From Haliotis asinina (lineage: Eukaryota > Mollusca > Gastropoda > Lepetellida > Haliotidae): a stretch of DNA of 64,000 bases. Made by a program: the position numbers and the translations under genes. Positions 11,278 through 21,606 of the stretch are shown piece by piece. Numbering within the stretch: position 1 is the stretch's first letter; each line of letters starts with the position of its first letter. The notes beneath the pieces are model-generated. The model saw nothing but the letters and a program-made list of their open reading frames with translations. It searched no databases and was not told the origin of the DNA. The stretch spans positions 73,954,504-74,018,503 of the forward strand of contig NC_090280.1 in assembly GCF_037392515.1 (NCBI RefSeq). The letters run 5' to 3'.

Positions 11278-14200
11278 AAACCGACGTTGGACAACGCATG
11301 CATCAGCATACCGTTCACCTCGCCGTCTGTACACACTTGTACTGACCTCTGAGCTGGTGAAATCTCGACCCGTCTGAGGACAAACCACCATCTCAATGTT
11401 GTCAGTCGCAACATACCTGGCATGGTGTACTTGCCGGTGATGATGGCGCAAAAGTGGGACGTATTGCAGACTGTCGGGGCAGTGTGTTGTGTTCCCTCAG
11501 TCAGTTCCATACAATAACTGATTGGACGTTAACCAGGAATTGTCCTAGCAGTGAAACCGACAGCCTGCAATCGATTCCTTAGATGGGTCAGTAGAATGTG
11601 ATTGTCTTGCTGACGTCACGACGTGATGTGTGGGTGGCCGGTTCTCCCACGTTCCCGTTATGTTGAAAACGTCTCCATTGACATGAGAACGTATGTCGAT
11701 GGACACCTAATGTCTGGCCGCTACATGTTGGTCTTTCCAATCTCTTTAAGCCGTGGCTTGACGTAGCCACTAATTAGATTGAAATTAACATGTTGAGGAC
11801 AATCAGCTGTTTTTCTAGTTGCATGTGATCTGCTTAGTCATAAAATTTACATGAAAGAATTTCCCAAGTGGGTGAATGGTGGAAGATCGAAATTCATCAA
11901 CTGATCAGTTTGGCAAGTACATCAAAAGAGCGTCAAAGTAACATTTGAAAAAATGTTAGAATCAGATCCTTTGAGACGTTTCTTCATAGTGGGGATCATG
12001 GGCCCATTTATCAGCTGTGCTCTGAGAGGAGATTACTCTCAAAACATCTCCATCAGACAACACATGTCCTGCCATGATTCTGTGGATTGTCATGGTACTG
12101 CCCAAAGGGAACCCCATGCGTGTGGCTTATTCTTAATATGGGCATGGTGCATCTTTGCACGCTGCCAAGTTAGGGGAGATAACTCTTGTTCATATAGTAT
12201 TACTGGACCTTGGAGACCAGGTATGTTGCCCACTACAGCCCTTTTGAGTCAGAAACGGACCGATGAATTGCAAATTGTATCATTGTACTTGCCACATAAA
12301 TAGTACACATGTTTATCATTTACTCAAAACCTCTACGTCACGCAATCTAAATGTATTTGATCTGGCAACATCTCCTTTGCCATTATTTATATTCACGTGG
12401 CTATTTTGTACAATGATAAAATTTGCAATTCATCGGTCCGTTTCTGACTCAAACGGACTGTAAATGCAATTATCTGATAACAGCATGATGTTTGGGTTGT
12501 CACTATTTTACCCCCATCCGTTCATATGTAGAGGGTGTTGACCATGTCAGTGGGGCCAGTGTGATGCGATGTGGTAACCAAGAGGTTAAAGCGTTCAATC
12601 GTCTCGCCTATGACCTCGGGTTCGATTCCACACATGGATGCATGGAGGGTCTGATGGTTAACGCTTTTACTCGTCACACCGAAGATCCGGATTCGATTCC
12701 CTGCATGGATACAGTAAGTGAAGCTCATTGATATCGCTGCGTAAAACCATAATCACTCACTCGATCAGGTGAGGTTTCTTGGGATCGGTTCTAGCCCACG
12801 GGAATGGTAAAAACTGAGGATGTTGATATAAATGGTACAACTAACACCAAACTTTACTATTATGCAGATACAAACCATGCTCTAGGGAAGCCAGCAAGTT
12901 CCAGTACTGCCGAGAATCAAGGAGCAAGTAGTGCAGTTGATGGAAAGAAGGACACGGACTGGCGTTCTCTTAGTTGTTTTTCTGTAGACTTCGGCGACCG
13001 TGATCAATGGTGGCAAGTGGACCTTCAATACCAGGTCTTAGTGAAGAAGATCACTGTGTCCTCGAGGTCGGACTGCTGTCGTAAGTAAAAATATTTTTCA
13101 CCGTGAAGATCCGGGTTAGAATTGGAATGCTGCACGTACATGCCACCACCAGAGATGCACCCATCACAACATCAGCGATGTCAAACGACAAACACATGTC
13201 TCGCAGATAAGTGAATGAGTTTAGACTTACTCCGTATTCATCAATATTCCAGCTATATGGCGGTCTTACAGATAAACCAGATGTAGGTGCTTGATAACGT
13301 TGGTTGCCTAATCTTATGGTATTAACCGTGAAGATCCGGGTTAGAACTGATCTTCAGTAACCCATGCTTGTCGTAAGAAGTGACTTGCAGGATCGGGTGG
13401 TCAGGCTCACAGACTTGGACGACACATGTCATCGTATCCCAATTGCATAGATCGATACCCATGCTGTTGATCACTGTTTATCACTTGTCTTGTCCAGACG
13501 CGATTATTCACAGACCGCCGCTGCATACTTGTAGGTGGACTATTGCTGAGTGCGTTGTAAAACAACCGGATGAGGTTTCAAATAGCACTATTGTATTTTG
13601 AAGTTCGATTAATGTCCTTACTTCTGGAACACTGGGACGGTGGGGTAGCCTAGTGGTCAAAACGTTCACTCGTCACGCCGAAGATCCGGGTTCGATTCCC
13701 CACATGGGTACAATGTGTGAACCATATTTTCCGGTGTCCCACCCCGTGATATTGCTGGAATATTGCTAAAAGCGGCGTAAAACTAAACTCACTCACTCTG
13801 AAACACTTGGTATTGTACACTATATTTCAAATCTGTGGGCTTTGAGATTGTTGTTTGTTTAGTCGTACCCATCAATATTTCGTCTATACGGCGATGGTTT
13901 GTAAATAATCGAGTATGAATCAGACATGGTCAACAACATGAGCATTGCTATATGCAACTGGGAGTCAGCACGCTTGGCCACTCGTCAAATCTGCAGGTCT
14001 AAAATAAAGTCAATAGTATGGTTATTAGTATGTACGATTATGGTATCAAATTAATACATTGTATGTATGGATGATGTATTTTCAGCTGACAGGTTACACG
14101 ATTTTTCCGTGGACACTTACGATATGGATCCCTCCGTGAATCCACATGCTACTGCAAAACAATGCTACTTCTACTCGGGCAATGTGACGTCCCCAGGGGT

Positions 14201-16381
14201 CACGGTCACAGTGACCTGCACAAGGCCGGTCAGTGGCCGGTATCTTCGTCTTACAGGGAAGAACAGAAGAAATAATATTGATGTGCTACAGTTCTGTGAA
14301 GTGCAAGTCTTTGGGGATAAGCAAACACACTTCAGTTCATGTGAGTCAGTACAGCCTCTACGTTTGAACAGATACAGGTGCATTAATTAAGCACCACTCA
14401 GTTTTTGAAAATTCAGCTTGAATACTGCAAAGTTTTGGCGACTGATGTTTAAAGAGAAAATGGAAAAATGTTATTTTGCAAGCAAAAATGATAACAAAGA
14501 AAATTTAGATGTTCCTAAACATTTTTTTCACAATATCAAAAATACGTTTACCTCGTTTTCCCCAATGCAAGTCACAAGAAAATGTTTTTAAAAAATTGAA
14601 TTCATAGAAATGATTATTTCACGATTTTACACACTCAGCAATAGTTGTTTCTTGTTTCAATAGTTGAAAATGGTGACATTAACGTGCCTATCTTTATCTC
14701 AAAGCAGAATTTTATTTCTACCTGTCTTTTGAACATCTAAATCACTGTAAACGGTCTATTTCGATTCAGTCATAAATTAGACAACTTAATTCCTCTAAAA
14801 AATGCAATTCATCAAAATATGAATACATTTGAGATCGTTTTACGTGACTTGCATAATGCTGTTTTAGCTTTCTTGCACACTAATGCCTTCCAACAATTCT
14901 TTGACTGTTTTTCAGTAATTTATATACTAGGTAGGTAAGAGGGTAACGCTTCCTGTGGCGTTTAGTGTACAAGTTCTAATTATGCATAATTAGGAAGGGT
15001 GGGTGCGTGAGTTACGTTTCACGCCGCACTCTGCAATATTCCAGCTAATGGAGTCTGGATCAGACAATCCAGTGATCAACAGCATGAGTATCGATCTGCG
15101 CAATTGGGAACCGACGACATATGTCAACCAAATCAGCGAGCCTGACCACTTGATCCCTTTAGTCGCCTCTTATGACAAACATAGTCACCTTTTATGGCTA
15201 GCATCATTAGGAAGAACCCGAATATCAGATTCAGACATTTTTTCCAACAATTCAGACTCTCAGCTGACAAAAATTTTCAAAAGCCAAGGGACATTGTTAA
15301 GATTTTGGAATAAATCCTTGAAAATGGAAAAACCTGAAAAAGAACTGTTTCAGGTATGGACAATTATTCTAATTAAGGTACATGGTAAGTTCAGAAGTGT
15401 TTTTATTGTTGAAATGTTAATTGGTTGCTTTATCCAATTCCAAAGGTCATTTTTCGGAACGTGTTTAGAATTTCATTTTAGGCAAAATTAATACACGCAC
15501 GCACACACACGCACACACACACACACATATATATATGTGTGTGTATATATTCGTCAAAGGCCACGAGGGGAACCTAATAATTGCGGATACATCAACCCAT
15601 GGCCCCCTCGTGACCAGTGGACTACTTATAATATACTCTCCCCTAAAAGAAACGCATACGTGTATATTCAATTCAGTCTTCTGTAACGTGAGATAGAACG
15701 TGTAATTCTGGATCAGTTGCAGCGACATTTCACAGTATAAGGCTTATTGTATGTTTAGCTTATGAATTCGCCTGTATTGTAGATTCAAGAATCGAACGTT
15801 ATTGCAGCACTGGACCCGTTTCTTTTCTTTGGAGAGTATATGTTTGGTCCCGGTGAGTGAGTGAATATAGTTTTACACCACTTTTAGCTGCTTTTTAGAA
15901 ATATCACGGCGCGGATACACCAGAATGGAGATTCATACATTGTACTTATGAATGGAGTCGAAACCCGGTTTTCGTCGTGACACGCGAAAGCATCAACCAT
16001 ATTTGTGATGCGTTAAAGAAGGAACAAAGAAATACACAGACAAACGCCAATTGTGGACAGCGGTAGCTACCCCTGATGACCTACCTATTTTACATCATGT
16101 GTAAGAATGATAACGTTGTATTTACAGGCTCAACGCTTAAACGTCAGCGTGGTAAACGGTTCAGGAGTACTTTCCTACAGGATCTACAGTCGGAAGTCAC
16201 CAACCCTGCAGCTTGTGCCTCGGCTTGTGAAAGGGACATCCGCTGCAGCGGTTTCAACTTTAAGCTGGCGGAAGGTACATGTCAGTTGGTGCTGGACACA
16301 GAGATCGGGGCAGCGGTTGCTGATGCTTCTTGGAGTTGTTATCAGTATGAGCCATGCTGGGTGCCTTGTCCAGCAGTCTAG
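9675..16381 (+). CDS. secreted fucolectin-PAN domain lectin (4 coding exons)
   Basis: Coding exons are 9675-9738, 12868-13080, 14086-14340 and 16128-16381. Every junction has GT donors (GTAAGT, GTAAGT, GTGAGT) and AG acceptors, and all introns are phase 1, giving 261 codons plus stop. Exon 1 encodes a signal peptide (MRGRMKMCVLMLFVVQETTEA), so the product is secreted. Exons 2-3 encode a fucolectin-type F5/8 domain: GKPASSSTA start, WWQVDL core, then R-S-D-C-C-P-D-R across the splice junction, matching the R-X-D-X4-R part of the family's fucose-binding motif. The ligand His of that motif is not evident in the usual SC.H position. Exon 4 encodes a Cys-rich PAN/apple module (ACASACERDIRCSGFNF). 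Family knowledge suggests carbohydrate binding, often in humoral defence; the ligand here is unproven. Introns contain a Tc1 remnant, MITEs and SINEs. Confidence 0.85.
10424..10470 (+). repeat. A-rich simple repeat
   Basis: About 45 bp of A-runs interrupted by single C or G, within intron 1 of the lectin gene. No SINE or LINE body could be tied to it. Confidence 0.85.
10720..11770 (-). pseudogene. decayed Tc1-like transposase with (CAA)n insertion
   Basis: On the minus strand the Tc1 order is visible: helix-turn-helix (TLGVHRHTFSCQWRRFQHNG), a middle block (VYRRRGERYADACVV), a (G)GGxVMVWGGIA-like block seen here as ESVMVVVRWGGIA, VNGTLTGS, FTFQKDNARS, then ERRLRQAQNQPLTLAE. The frame changes several times and a trinucleotide array interrupts the middle, so it is dead. 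It sits in intron 1 of the lectin gene in the opposite orientation. It is a different subfamily from the copy at 7.84 kb judging by the FQKDNAR region. Confidence 0.8.
11238..11278 (+). repeat. (CAA)n trinucleotide repeat
   Basis: About 13 CAA units lie inside the Tc1 remnant, producing poly-Leu and poly-Cys tracts in spurious minus-strand frames. Confidence 0.9.
12243..12453. mobile_element. hairpin-type MITE with ~50-bp arms
   Basis: TTTGAGTCAGAAACGGACCG followed by ATGAATTGCAAATT... is repeated as its reverse complement 100 bp later, ending CCGTTTCTGACTCAAA. The arms are about 50 bp with a few mismatches and a ~110-bp centre. No target duplication is clear. It lies in intron 1 of the lectin gene. 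Confidence 0.7.
12562..12766 (+). repeat. double-headed tRNA SINE (SINE-T)
   Basis: Two successive heads, each with a TGGTTAA/AGGTTAAAGCG segment and box B (GGGTTCGATTCC, then GGATTCGATTCC), precede a single body and CACTCACTC tail. This suggests insertion of one SINE into or next to another. Confidence 0.7.
13132..13345 (+). repeat. R2-type repeat variant, scrambled
   Basis: This repeats the 9.12-9.31 kb variant (ATCACAACATCAGCGATGTCAAACGA, GATAACGTTGGTTGCCTAATC, ATTAACCGTGAAGATCCGGG) but with a reversed tail fragment (GTGAATGAGTTTAGACTTACTCCG) embedded at about 13.21-13.26 kb. Confidence 0.55.
13346..13566 (+). repeat. R2-family repeat, near full length
   Basis: Starts at CAGTAACCCATGCTTGTCGT and continues through the family's GATCGGGTGGTCAGGCTCAC, GACACATGTCATCG, GATTATTCACAGACCGCCG blocks to a degraded tail (TGAGTGCGTTGTAAAAC). 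It lies in intron 2 of the lectin gene. Confidence 0.75.
13628..13799 (+). repeat. tRNA-headed SINE (SINE-T), best-preserved copy
   Basis: The head is GGTGGGGTAGCCTAGTGGTC with A-box-like start and B-box GGGTTCGATTCCCC. The body (GTGATATTGCTGGAATATTG) and tail (GGCGTAAAACTAAACTCACT) are all present. CTGGAACACT before and CTGAAACACT after it look like a slightly diverged target-site duplication. Confidence 0.9.
13853..13992 (-). repeat. R2-family repeat, partial
   Basis: Forward text holds the reverse complement of the tail and the TAAATAATCGAGTATGAATC block, ending before the head. Intron 2 of the lectin gene. Confidence 0.65.
15003..15215 (-). repeat. R2-family repeat
   Basis: GTTTCACGCCGCACTCTGCA at the start, then GGATCAGACAATCCAGTGATC and TAGTCGCCTCTTATGACAAAC, match the family in reverse. 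An open frame running through it (15003-15491, plus) is a chance frame and not a gene. Confidence 0.8.
15489..15556 (+). repeat. (CA)n/(TA)n microsatellite
   Basis: An ACGC/ACAC run turns into ATATAT and then GTGTGT, forming a small imperfect palindrome. Confidence 0.9.
15632..15840. mobile_element. MITE with TATACTCTCC termini
   Basis: The left end ATACTCTCCCCTAAAAGAAACG is mirrored at the right by CGTTTCTTTTCTTTGGAGAGTAT. The 209-bp element is bordered by TA on both sides, as for Tc1/mariner-type MITEs. Its AAAAGAAACG sub-terminal motif also occurs in the MITE at 3656-3777, so the two may be related. Intron 3 of the lectin gene. Confidence 0.75.
15849..16002 (-). repeat. tRNA-headed SINE (SINE-T)
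   Basis: Reverse-complement tail (GTGAGTGAGTGAATATAGTT), body (ATATCACGGCG) and a degenerate B-box (GGAGTCGAAACCCGG) end at the head near 16.0 kb. Intron 3 of the lectin gene. Confidence 0.75.
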
Positions 16382-16904
16382 CCACTGACCACTATATACG
16401 TGATTCATTATCACATTGGCGTCGATGGGATAGCCAAGTCAAAATATTGATTCCAGAACAGTCTCGTTTCCTGTTTGTAGGGCTCCGTCCTATTGCGCAA
16501 TTTCGTGCGATAACCAGTCCAAAATTTTAGCCTAATTCATTTACCTGGATACATACATATATATATATATTAATCAGTATTTTTTTATACGTCTTAACAC
16601 TTGTATATTGCATCAAAAACTAAAGCTAAAAACTTTAGCTGTCTGATGTTAGATCAGTCGCATTGTGCGTTACATGACTACGCTGAATAAGCGGAAAAAA
16701 AACCAACAGGTGTAGCCAGTGAGCCAGATGCATAGTGAATATAAAATATAGTAATACGGTGTTATTAAAGTTTAAAATTAAATTTGTTAATACCATTTTG
16801 TTTTGAAACAAGGAATTGTAATTCACTGTAACCAGAGTTGTTGTGTCTATTTCCACTTTCACGAGAGAATTCGGATCGGCTGAAAAGTAGGTCATTGTCT
16901 GAAA
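16382..16904. other. gene-free AT-rich stretch after the lectin gene
   Basis: Probably 3' flank or 3' UTR of the lectin gene. It includes a short (TA)n run near 16.555-16.57 kb. I see no exon with splice sites and no clear polyadenylation signal. Confidence 0.4.
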
Positions 16905-16978
16905 AGGTTAATGAGACGTTCTGATTACAGCGTTCGTTCGTCACGCCGAAGACCGGGTTCGATTCACCATATTTCTGT
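16905..16978 (+). repeat. SINE-T head fragment
   Basis: GCGTTCGTTCGTCACGCCGAAGACC and the B-box GGGTTCGATTCACC are present; the body and tail are missing. Confidence 0.7.
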
Positions 16979-17213
16979 GAATACTTTTAATGTTTATCAT
17001 TATAACAACGCATTTAATTATAGAATATATATTCAAGTATTCATACTGAAGTATATTTGTCAGTATTTTAATTATGGAAGCATATTTATTTCTTCAGTAT
17101 CCATAGAACTACATTACTACAACGGTCATTACAGCAACAAAATCTGTCACAGCGGTAATGACTTGTGTCAGGGATCCGGTCATTTCCCCAACAGGACAAA
17201 TCCCCATACCTGT

Positions 17214-17250
17214 TTTGTAACCGGTTTTGTAACCAGTTTTGTAACCGTGC
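17214..17250 (+). repeat. short tandem repeat, 12-bp unit
   Basis: TTTTGTAACCGG / TTTTGTAACCAG / TTTTGTAACCGT occur in direct succession. Confidence 0.85.
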
Positions 17251-17377
17251 GTGATAATACTGGTACTCCCATGTAGAATGCTAAAAGTAATACATTCTTA
17301 TGTCTTCAATGATACAAAGTACATCGAGCTAGGAATTGGAAATTTCACTAGCACACGTAGTGTGAAAGTGAAATTAT

Positions 17378-18824
17378 AATTTCATTAGTAAACATAGTAG
17401 ATGTGATATTGGTATCTTCATCATGATATCCGGAAGTAGGCCATATTTAAAGCTAGCGAAGTCTCGCTATGCGAGATCTCGCGAGGCGAATTACCCATAA
17501 ACCCTTCCTCATAAGGGCCGAAATTAGAACAGAACAGAGAGTAAAGGCAAAACATTTAATCAGATCATACAGGTGATCTACTGAAACCTTGTCTATCAGT
17601 GTGTCTCTGGTGTCTGAAAGTAGGTCTGCGAGCTGAACGTTTCTCAGCATCAAATATCAGTTTGACTTTGGTCTTACGTTTGACCTCCTTACGCATGATG
17701 TCATGAAAGGCATCCCCAAAGAGTGTGCACTTAGTCTCTGACAAAACTGTGTCATGCTTGAGAATGAGGCGTTTAGCCTTCTTGACATCCTTAGATAGTT
17801 TGGCCAGAACGTTAAGCCTTCTACTGTAATTCATAGAGACATTGGCCTTGCCGATAAGACAGATAGTTTTCTCTACCGATTCAAGCAGTTCAAAAATATC
17901 TAAATCGGCAGGAGATTCACCCCTGCGGATCTTGTCACGATTATGCCACAAGTGACATAGTGGCCCATGGAATTCAGAATTCACTTCTGAATAAACTGAA
18001 GGGAAGGGATTGATCATATTATTTCTCACAAGACTTTGCCGCATAGAGATCATCTGAAAAGGGATCAAGAGAAGATGTCTGCAGACATTCCTCTGAAGGG
18101 ACAGGGAAATCTTCCAAAATATTCTCCAGTTTGGAGTCCTATCAGAAGACAGTGAACTTTTTCTGAGAGAGATGATGCAGGAGACTCCATTCTGATGGGT
18201 CTTGAGCATCGGTCAATTAGCACGGGACGTAATCATCAACATGGTCACTAGCCACTCGTTTAGATGGAATGATCCCCTTGTCCCTATTCTGACTCGTAGC
18301 AGGTTCAATGTAAGCTTCGTCCGAGCAATGATCACTAGAGATGATAGAGTTTGAGTCAGAGTCAGGCTCAAAGTCAGAGTCGGAAGTATATTCGTGCACG
18401 TTTGTGCTGTTTTTGATGGCTATCCGCCCCCGAACCTGTTGTTGGCCGACCCCGATGGTTGGAGTTGACGGGGCATGTCCAGACCATCCACGTGGTCCTT
18501 CAAAATAACCTTGTCTGCAGATTTAAGATTTATGCGCCTCTGCGGGCACATTATTCTGCTCAGATAAAGCATCTGGGTCTTGTATAAACCCTTTGATGGC
18601 AGAATATTGATTCTTGCTAATCTACACAAGGGATAATTCAAAACTTACGTAAAGACTAACTCACACGTCTATTCAATAGAGGCCATGATGAAGAGGGGTT
18701 TATGGGTATTTCGGATCGCGAGAACTCACTTAGCGAGACTTCGCTAGCTTTAAATATGGCCTACTTCCGGATATCATGATGAAGATACCAATATCACATC
18801 TACTATGTTTATGACGTGAAATTA
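17378..18824 (-). mobile_element. inverted-repeat element with DIRS-like gag-type frame (fossil)
   Basis: A 1.45-kb unit bounded by inverted repeats of about 135-140 bp (17378-17512 and 18685-18824). Their outer ~80 bp are almost identical, including CATCATGATATCCGGAAGTAG and AAAGCTAGCGAAGTCTCGCT. Minus-strand frames between them (18641 down to 17565) encode an acidic Ser/Asp stretch and a helical segment (LIGKANVSMNYSRRLNVLAK) that resembles, from memory, gag-like proteins of DIRS / tyrosine-recombinase retrotransposons. Inverted ends also fit DIRS. No reverse transcriptase or recombinase is seen, so it is a non-autonomous, broken copy. The close match of its ends suggests a fairly recent origin. 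Confidence 0.55.
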
Positions 18825-19498
18825 GAGAACATTACAACAGAAGGATGTAAAAAAATGCTTGCAGTGTCATTACTTTCATTACCTTAAAACTCCAAACACC
18901 GAAATCTGTACATTTTGTCTCACAGTGGTATTACAGTTGATGAAAAAAGAATATAGCAGAAACAATTACCATGAATGTGAGAATCCAGTGTAATTGCTGA
19001 AACAATACAAATTACCTGGTTAGTTAAGATTTAATATTTTTTTTCAATGCCAAGAAATTGTTAAACTATTGTTAAGTGACTGGGCTGACTGGGAATATAT
19101 AAAAAGGTTGGTTGCCGTCTGGAGGGCGACACTCAATCATTCCTATTTCCTAGAGTTACATCACTGCCAACCCTAGAAAACCCGTCAACGCCTGAACTAC
19201 ATTATCTACTGTCACACCGATCGCGGTGTTGACATTCTGCATAGTTGATTACCTCTCGTACTGAGACTTTGGTGAGTTTGATATATTATATTTTTGTGAC
19301 CTACTGACTAAGATTTTGTCTCTCTTGAATTGTATTTGAAATCTGTATTGTGAATATTGACTTCTGACTTTGTACACCTTGCTCTCGTTGGACAATAATA
19401 CATCATTTGACTTGTCTTTGTTCTGTTTTGCTGGTTCACAAGGGGATTTCTTACATCGTTTGTCACGGTAAATTCTTAATATGAGATCCAAATAATTA
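18825..19498. other. gene-free stretch
   Basis: AT-rich sequence with a TATATAAAAAGG motif near 19.095 kb that looks like a TATA box, but no credible first exon follows it. Nothing else recognised. Confidence 0.3.
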
Positions 19499-19760
19499 TA
19501 CCCGTGAAGGTCCGGGGTAGAATAGGCCTCCAGCAACCCATGCTTGCCATGAAAAGTGACTATGCGTATTGTAAGAGGCGACTGCCGGCATCGGATGGTC
19601 AGGCTCGCTGACTTGGTTGACACATGTTATTGTGCAGATCGATGCTCATGCTGTTGAACACTGGATTGTCTGGTACAGACTCGATTACTTACAGACCGCC
19701 ACGTGCAACATATAGCTGGAATATTGGCGAGTGTCGTAAAAATAAACTCACTCACTCGGT
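19499..19760 (+). repeat. R2-family repeat, near full length
   Basis: Runs from CCCGTGAAGGTCCGGGGTAG through CAACCCATGCTTGCCA, TGGTCAGGCTCGCTGACTTG and ATTACTTACAGACCGCC to TAAAAATAAACTCACTCACTC. It is one of the most complete copies and shows the head sequence well. Confidence 0.85.
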
Positions 19761-20675
19761 CACCAGTTGTAGGTGTGCCGCGTGTTGTCAACAACATAAC
19801 AGAGAATTTAGTAGCCAACTGTGGTTACATAGAATAAATTAAGTCACACTGTTTTTGTTCATAAATCTAATGTTTTATAACATCTTGAAGTCAATTCCTT
19901 AGAAAGAGATATCGTTCAGCTTAATTCTTAAATTTGTTTACCTCCATGACATTACCAAAACATGTCACAACCGCAACTGCAATGTCATTACCACACCGGG
20001 AAGAATTAATTATGATCACACCACTTTGAACCAGTTTAACTTATGGGAAAGTCAAAGGAATTCAATGTTTTATCCTTTTCTTGTAACTGTTATTGATGCC
20101 TTAGTTATTATGTTTACATTCTTGCTAAAAACCAAAAAAAAACAAACATAAATACATCGAAACAATTTAGAAGAATGACCATTCCTTGTACAAATATAGT
20201 TTTAAATAGCCACATATGTGACGCCTAACAAGTCTTTCTATTTCATAGCTGTTTTGGATCAAAGTTTCAGACTACAAATTCAAAACACAACATTTTTGCC
20301 GTCCCTGTATTAATGCCATGTTTATTTAAAGTTGAAAACTCATAACAAATTTTATGGACAATCCAACAGCAAAAGCTGAATCACACATGAATTAACTACT
20401 CAGCTTAAACATCATCTTCACAAATAATATGACACAATGGTAATTCATTGTTGTTGTCCAAGTGATTTATAACATGTAGAATACAGTAATTTCATAAAAG
20501 ATATGCGGTAAAACATTTTTGCAAAAACGCAAACTAGTGACGAACCGTATGCTATTCCACTGCAGTGGAAAGCTACGTTAAACTTCATTTGTTGAAATTA
20601 AAAAAAAAAATTATACATGCGTTCTTGTTTACAACCAGCGTTCAAATACTCTCACAGAAGAAAGCTACACGACGA
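19761..20675. other. gene-free stretch
   Basis: AT-rich DNA with several short A-runs. I find no exon, RNA gene or transposon here. Confidence 0.4.
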
Positions 20676-20745
20676 CAGTCTGTAAATACTCGAGTCTGGT
20701 CCAAACAGTCCAGTGATTGACATCATGAGCATCGATCTACACTGA
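20676..20745 (-). repeat. R2-family repeat, internal fragment
   Basis: TCTGTAAATACTCGAGTCTGG and CATCATGAGCATCGATCTAC are the reverse of the family's middle block. Confidence 0.65.
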
Positions 20746-21027
20746 TGGTATACCGAACAAATGTTTTACGTTGTCTTGCATTTGTGAACACAGGTGTTTT
20801 GTAAACACCACAGTTGCGGGAACAAATCTGATATTGTTGTGCTGTTGGTTTTGATTGCCTGCTGTGCTACTGTCGAGGCAGGTTCAACCAATGGCTGATA
20901 ACATGATCACATCCCATGCGCTCTGAGCACCATCACACATAAATTACCACCGCGACAGAAGTTTGACATGAATCCCAATTACAGTCTACAAGCACGAGCT
21001 ACAGCAACATCGGTTCTAAATCGGAAT

Positions 21028-21197
21028 TCAGGACGATGGGGTAGCCTCGTGGTTAAAGCGTTCGCTCGTTACACCAAAGACCAAGGTTCGATTCTCCACA
21101 TGGGTACTGTATGTGGGACCCGATTCTGGTGTCTCCCGGGGTGATACTGCTGGAATACTGCTAAAAGCGGTGTAAAACTAACTACTCACACACTAGA
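21028..21197 (+). repeat. tRNA-headed SINE (SINE-T), near full length
   Basis: GATGGGGTAGCCTCGTGGTT head, B-box GGTTCGATTCTCC, body GTGATACTGCTGGAATACTG and tail GCGGTGTAAAACTAACTACT. Confidence 0.85.
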
Positions 21198-21384
21198 GAT
21201 TCTTACTGAACCATGAGGCAAAGGTGGCCGGTGTTAAATTCCGAAATCATGGGGAAAGGCTATTATGTCGTATATCAATACATTATAGTCATCATCTGTT
21301 TTCTTCATTATAGTTTTACAATGTCATTTAAACCTCATCTTATAATATCACAATTAGTATGGTGAGAGACAAAACAAACGTCAA

Positions 21385-21522
21385 GGAGAGGGGGTGGGTG
21401 GGTTAAAGCGTTCGATTTCCCACATGGAAACAATGTGTGAAACCCTCTTCTTGTGTCCGGCGCCGTAATATTGCCGGAAAATTGCTAATAATGACATGAA
21501 AGCGTACTCCCTCACACATGGA
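21385..21522 (+). repeat. SINE-T, degraded
   Basis: GTTAAAGCGTTCGATTTCCC, AATATTGCCGGAAAATTGC and a decayed tail ACTCCCTCACACA. The head is truncated. Confidence 0.65.
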
Positions 21523-21606
21523 CTAAAGTATACGGAACTGTGTTCAGAGTTTTATTAATACCGTGCAAACAACGTCGCGCTGTTGTAGAACCGAGAAAAT
21601 GCCCAA

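Noticed and set aside
11131-11510. Minus-strand frames with poly-Leu or poly-Cys
   Set aside because: They are parts of a Tc1 remnant interrupted by (CAA)n and not host genes.
12601-12700. tRNA gene-like A and B boxes
   Set aside because: They belong to SINE heads with a SINE body and tail; no cloverleaf with a proper acceptor stem is seen.
15003-15491. 162-codon plus-strand frame
   Set aside because: Its first two thirds are a copy of the R2 repeat and the rest is AT-rich, so it is a chance frame.
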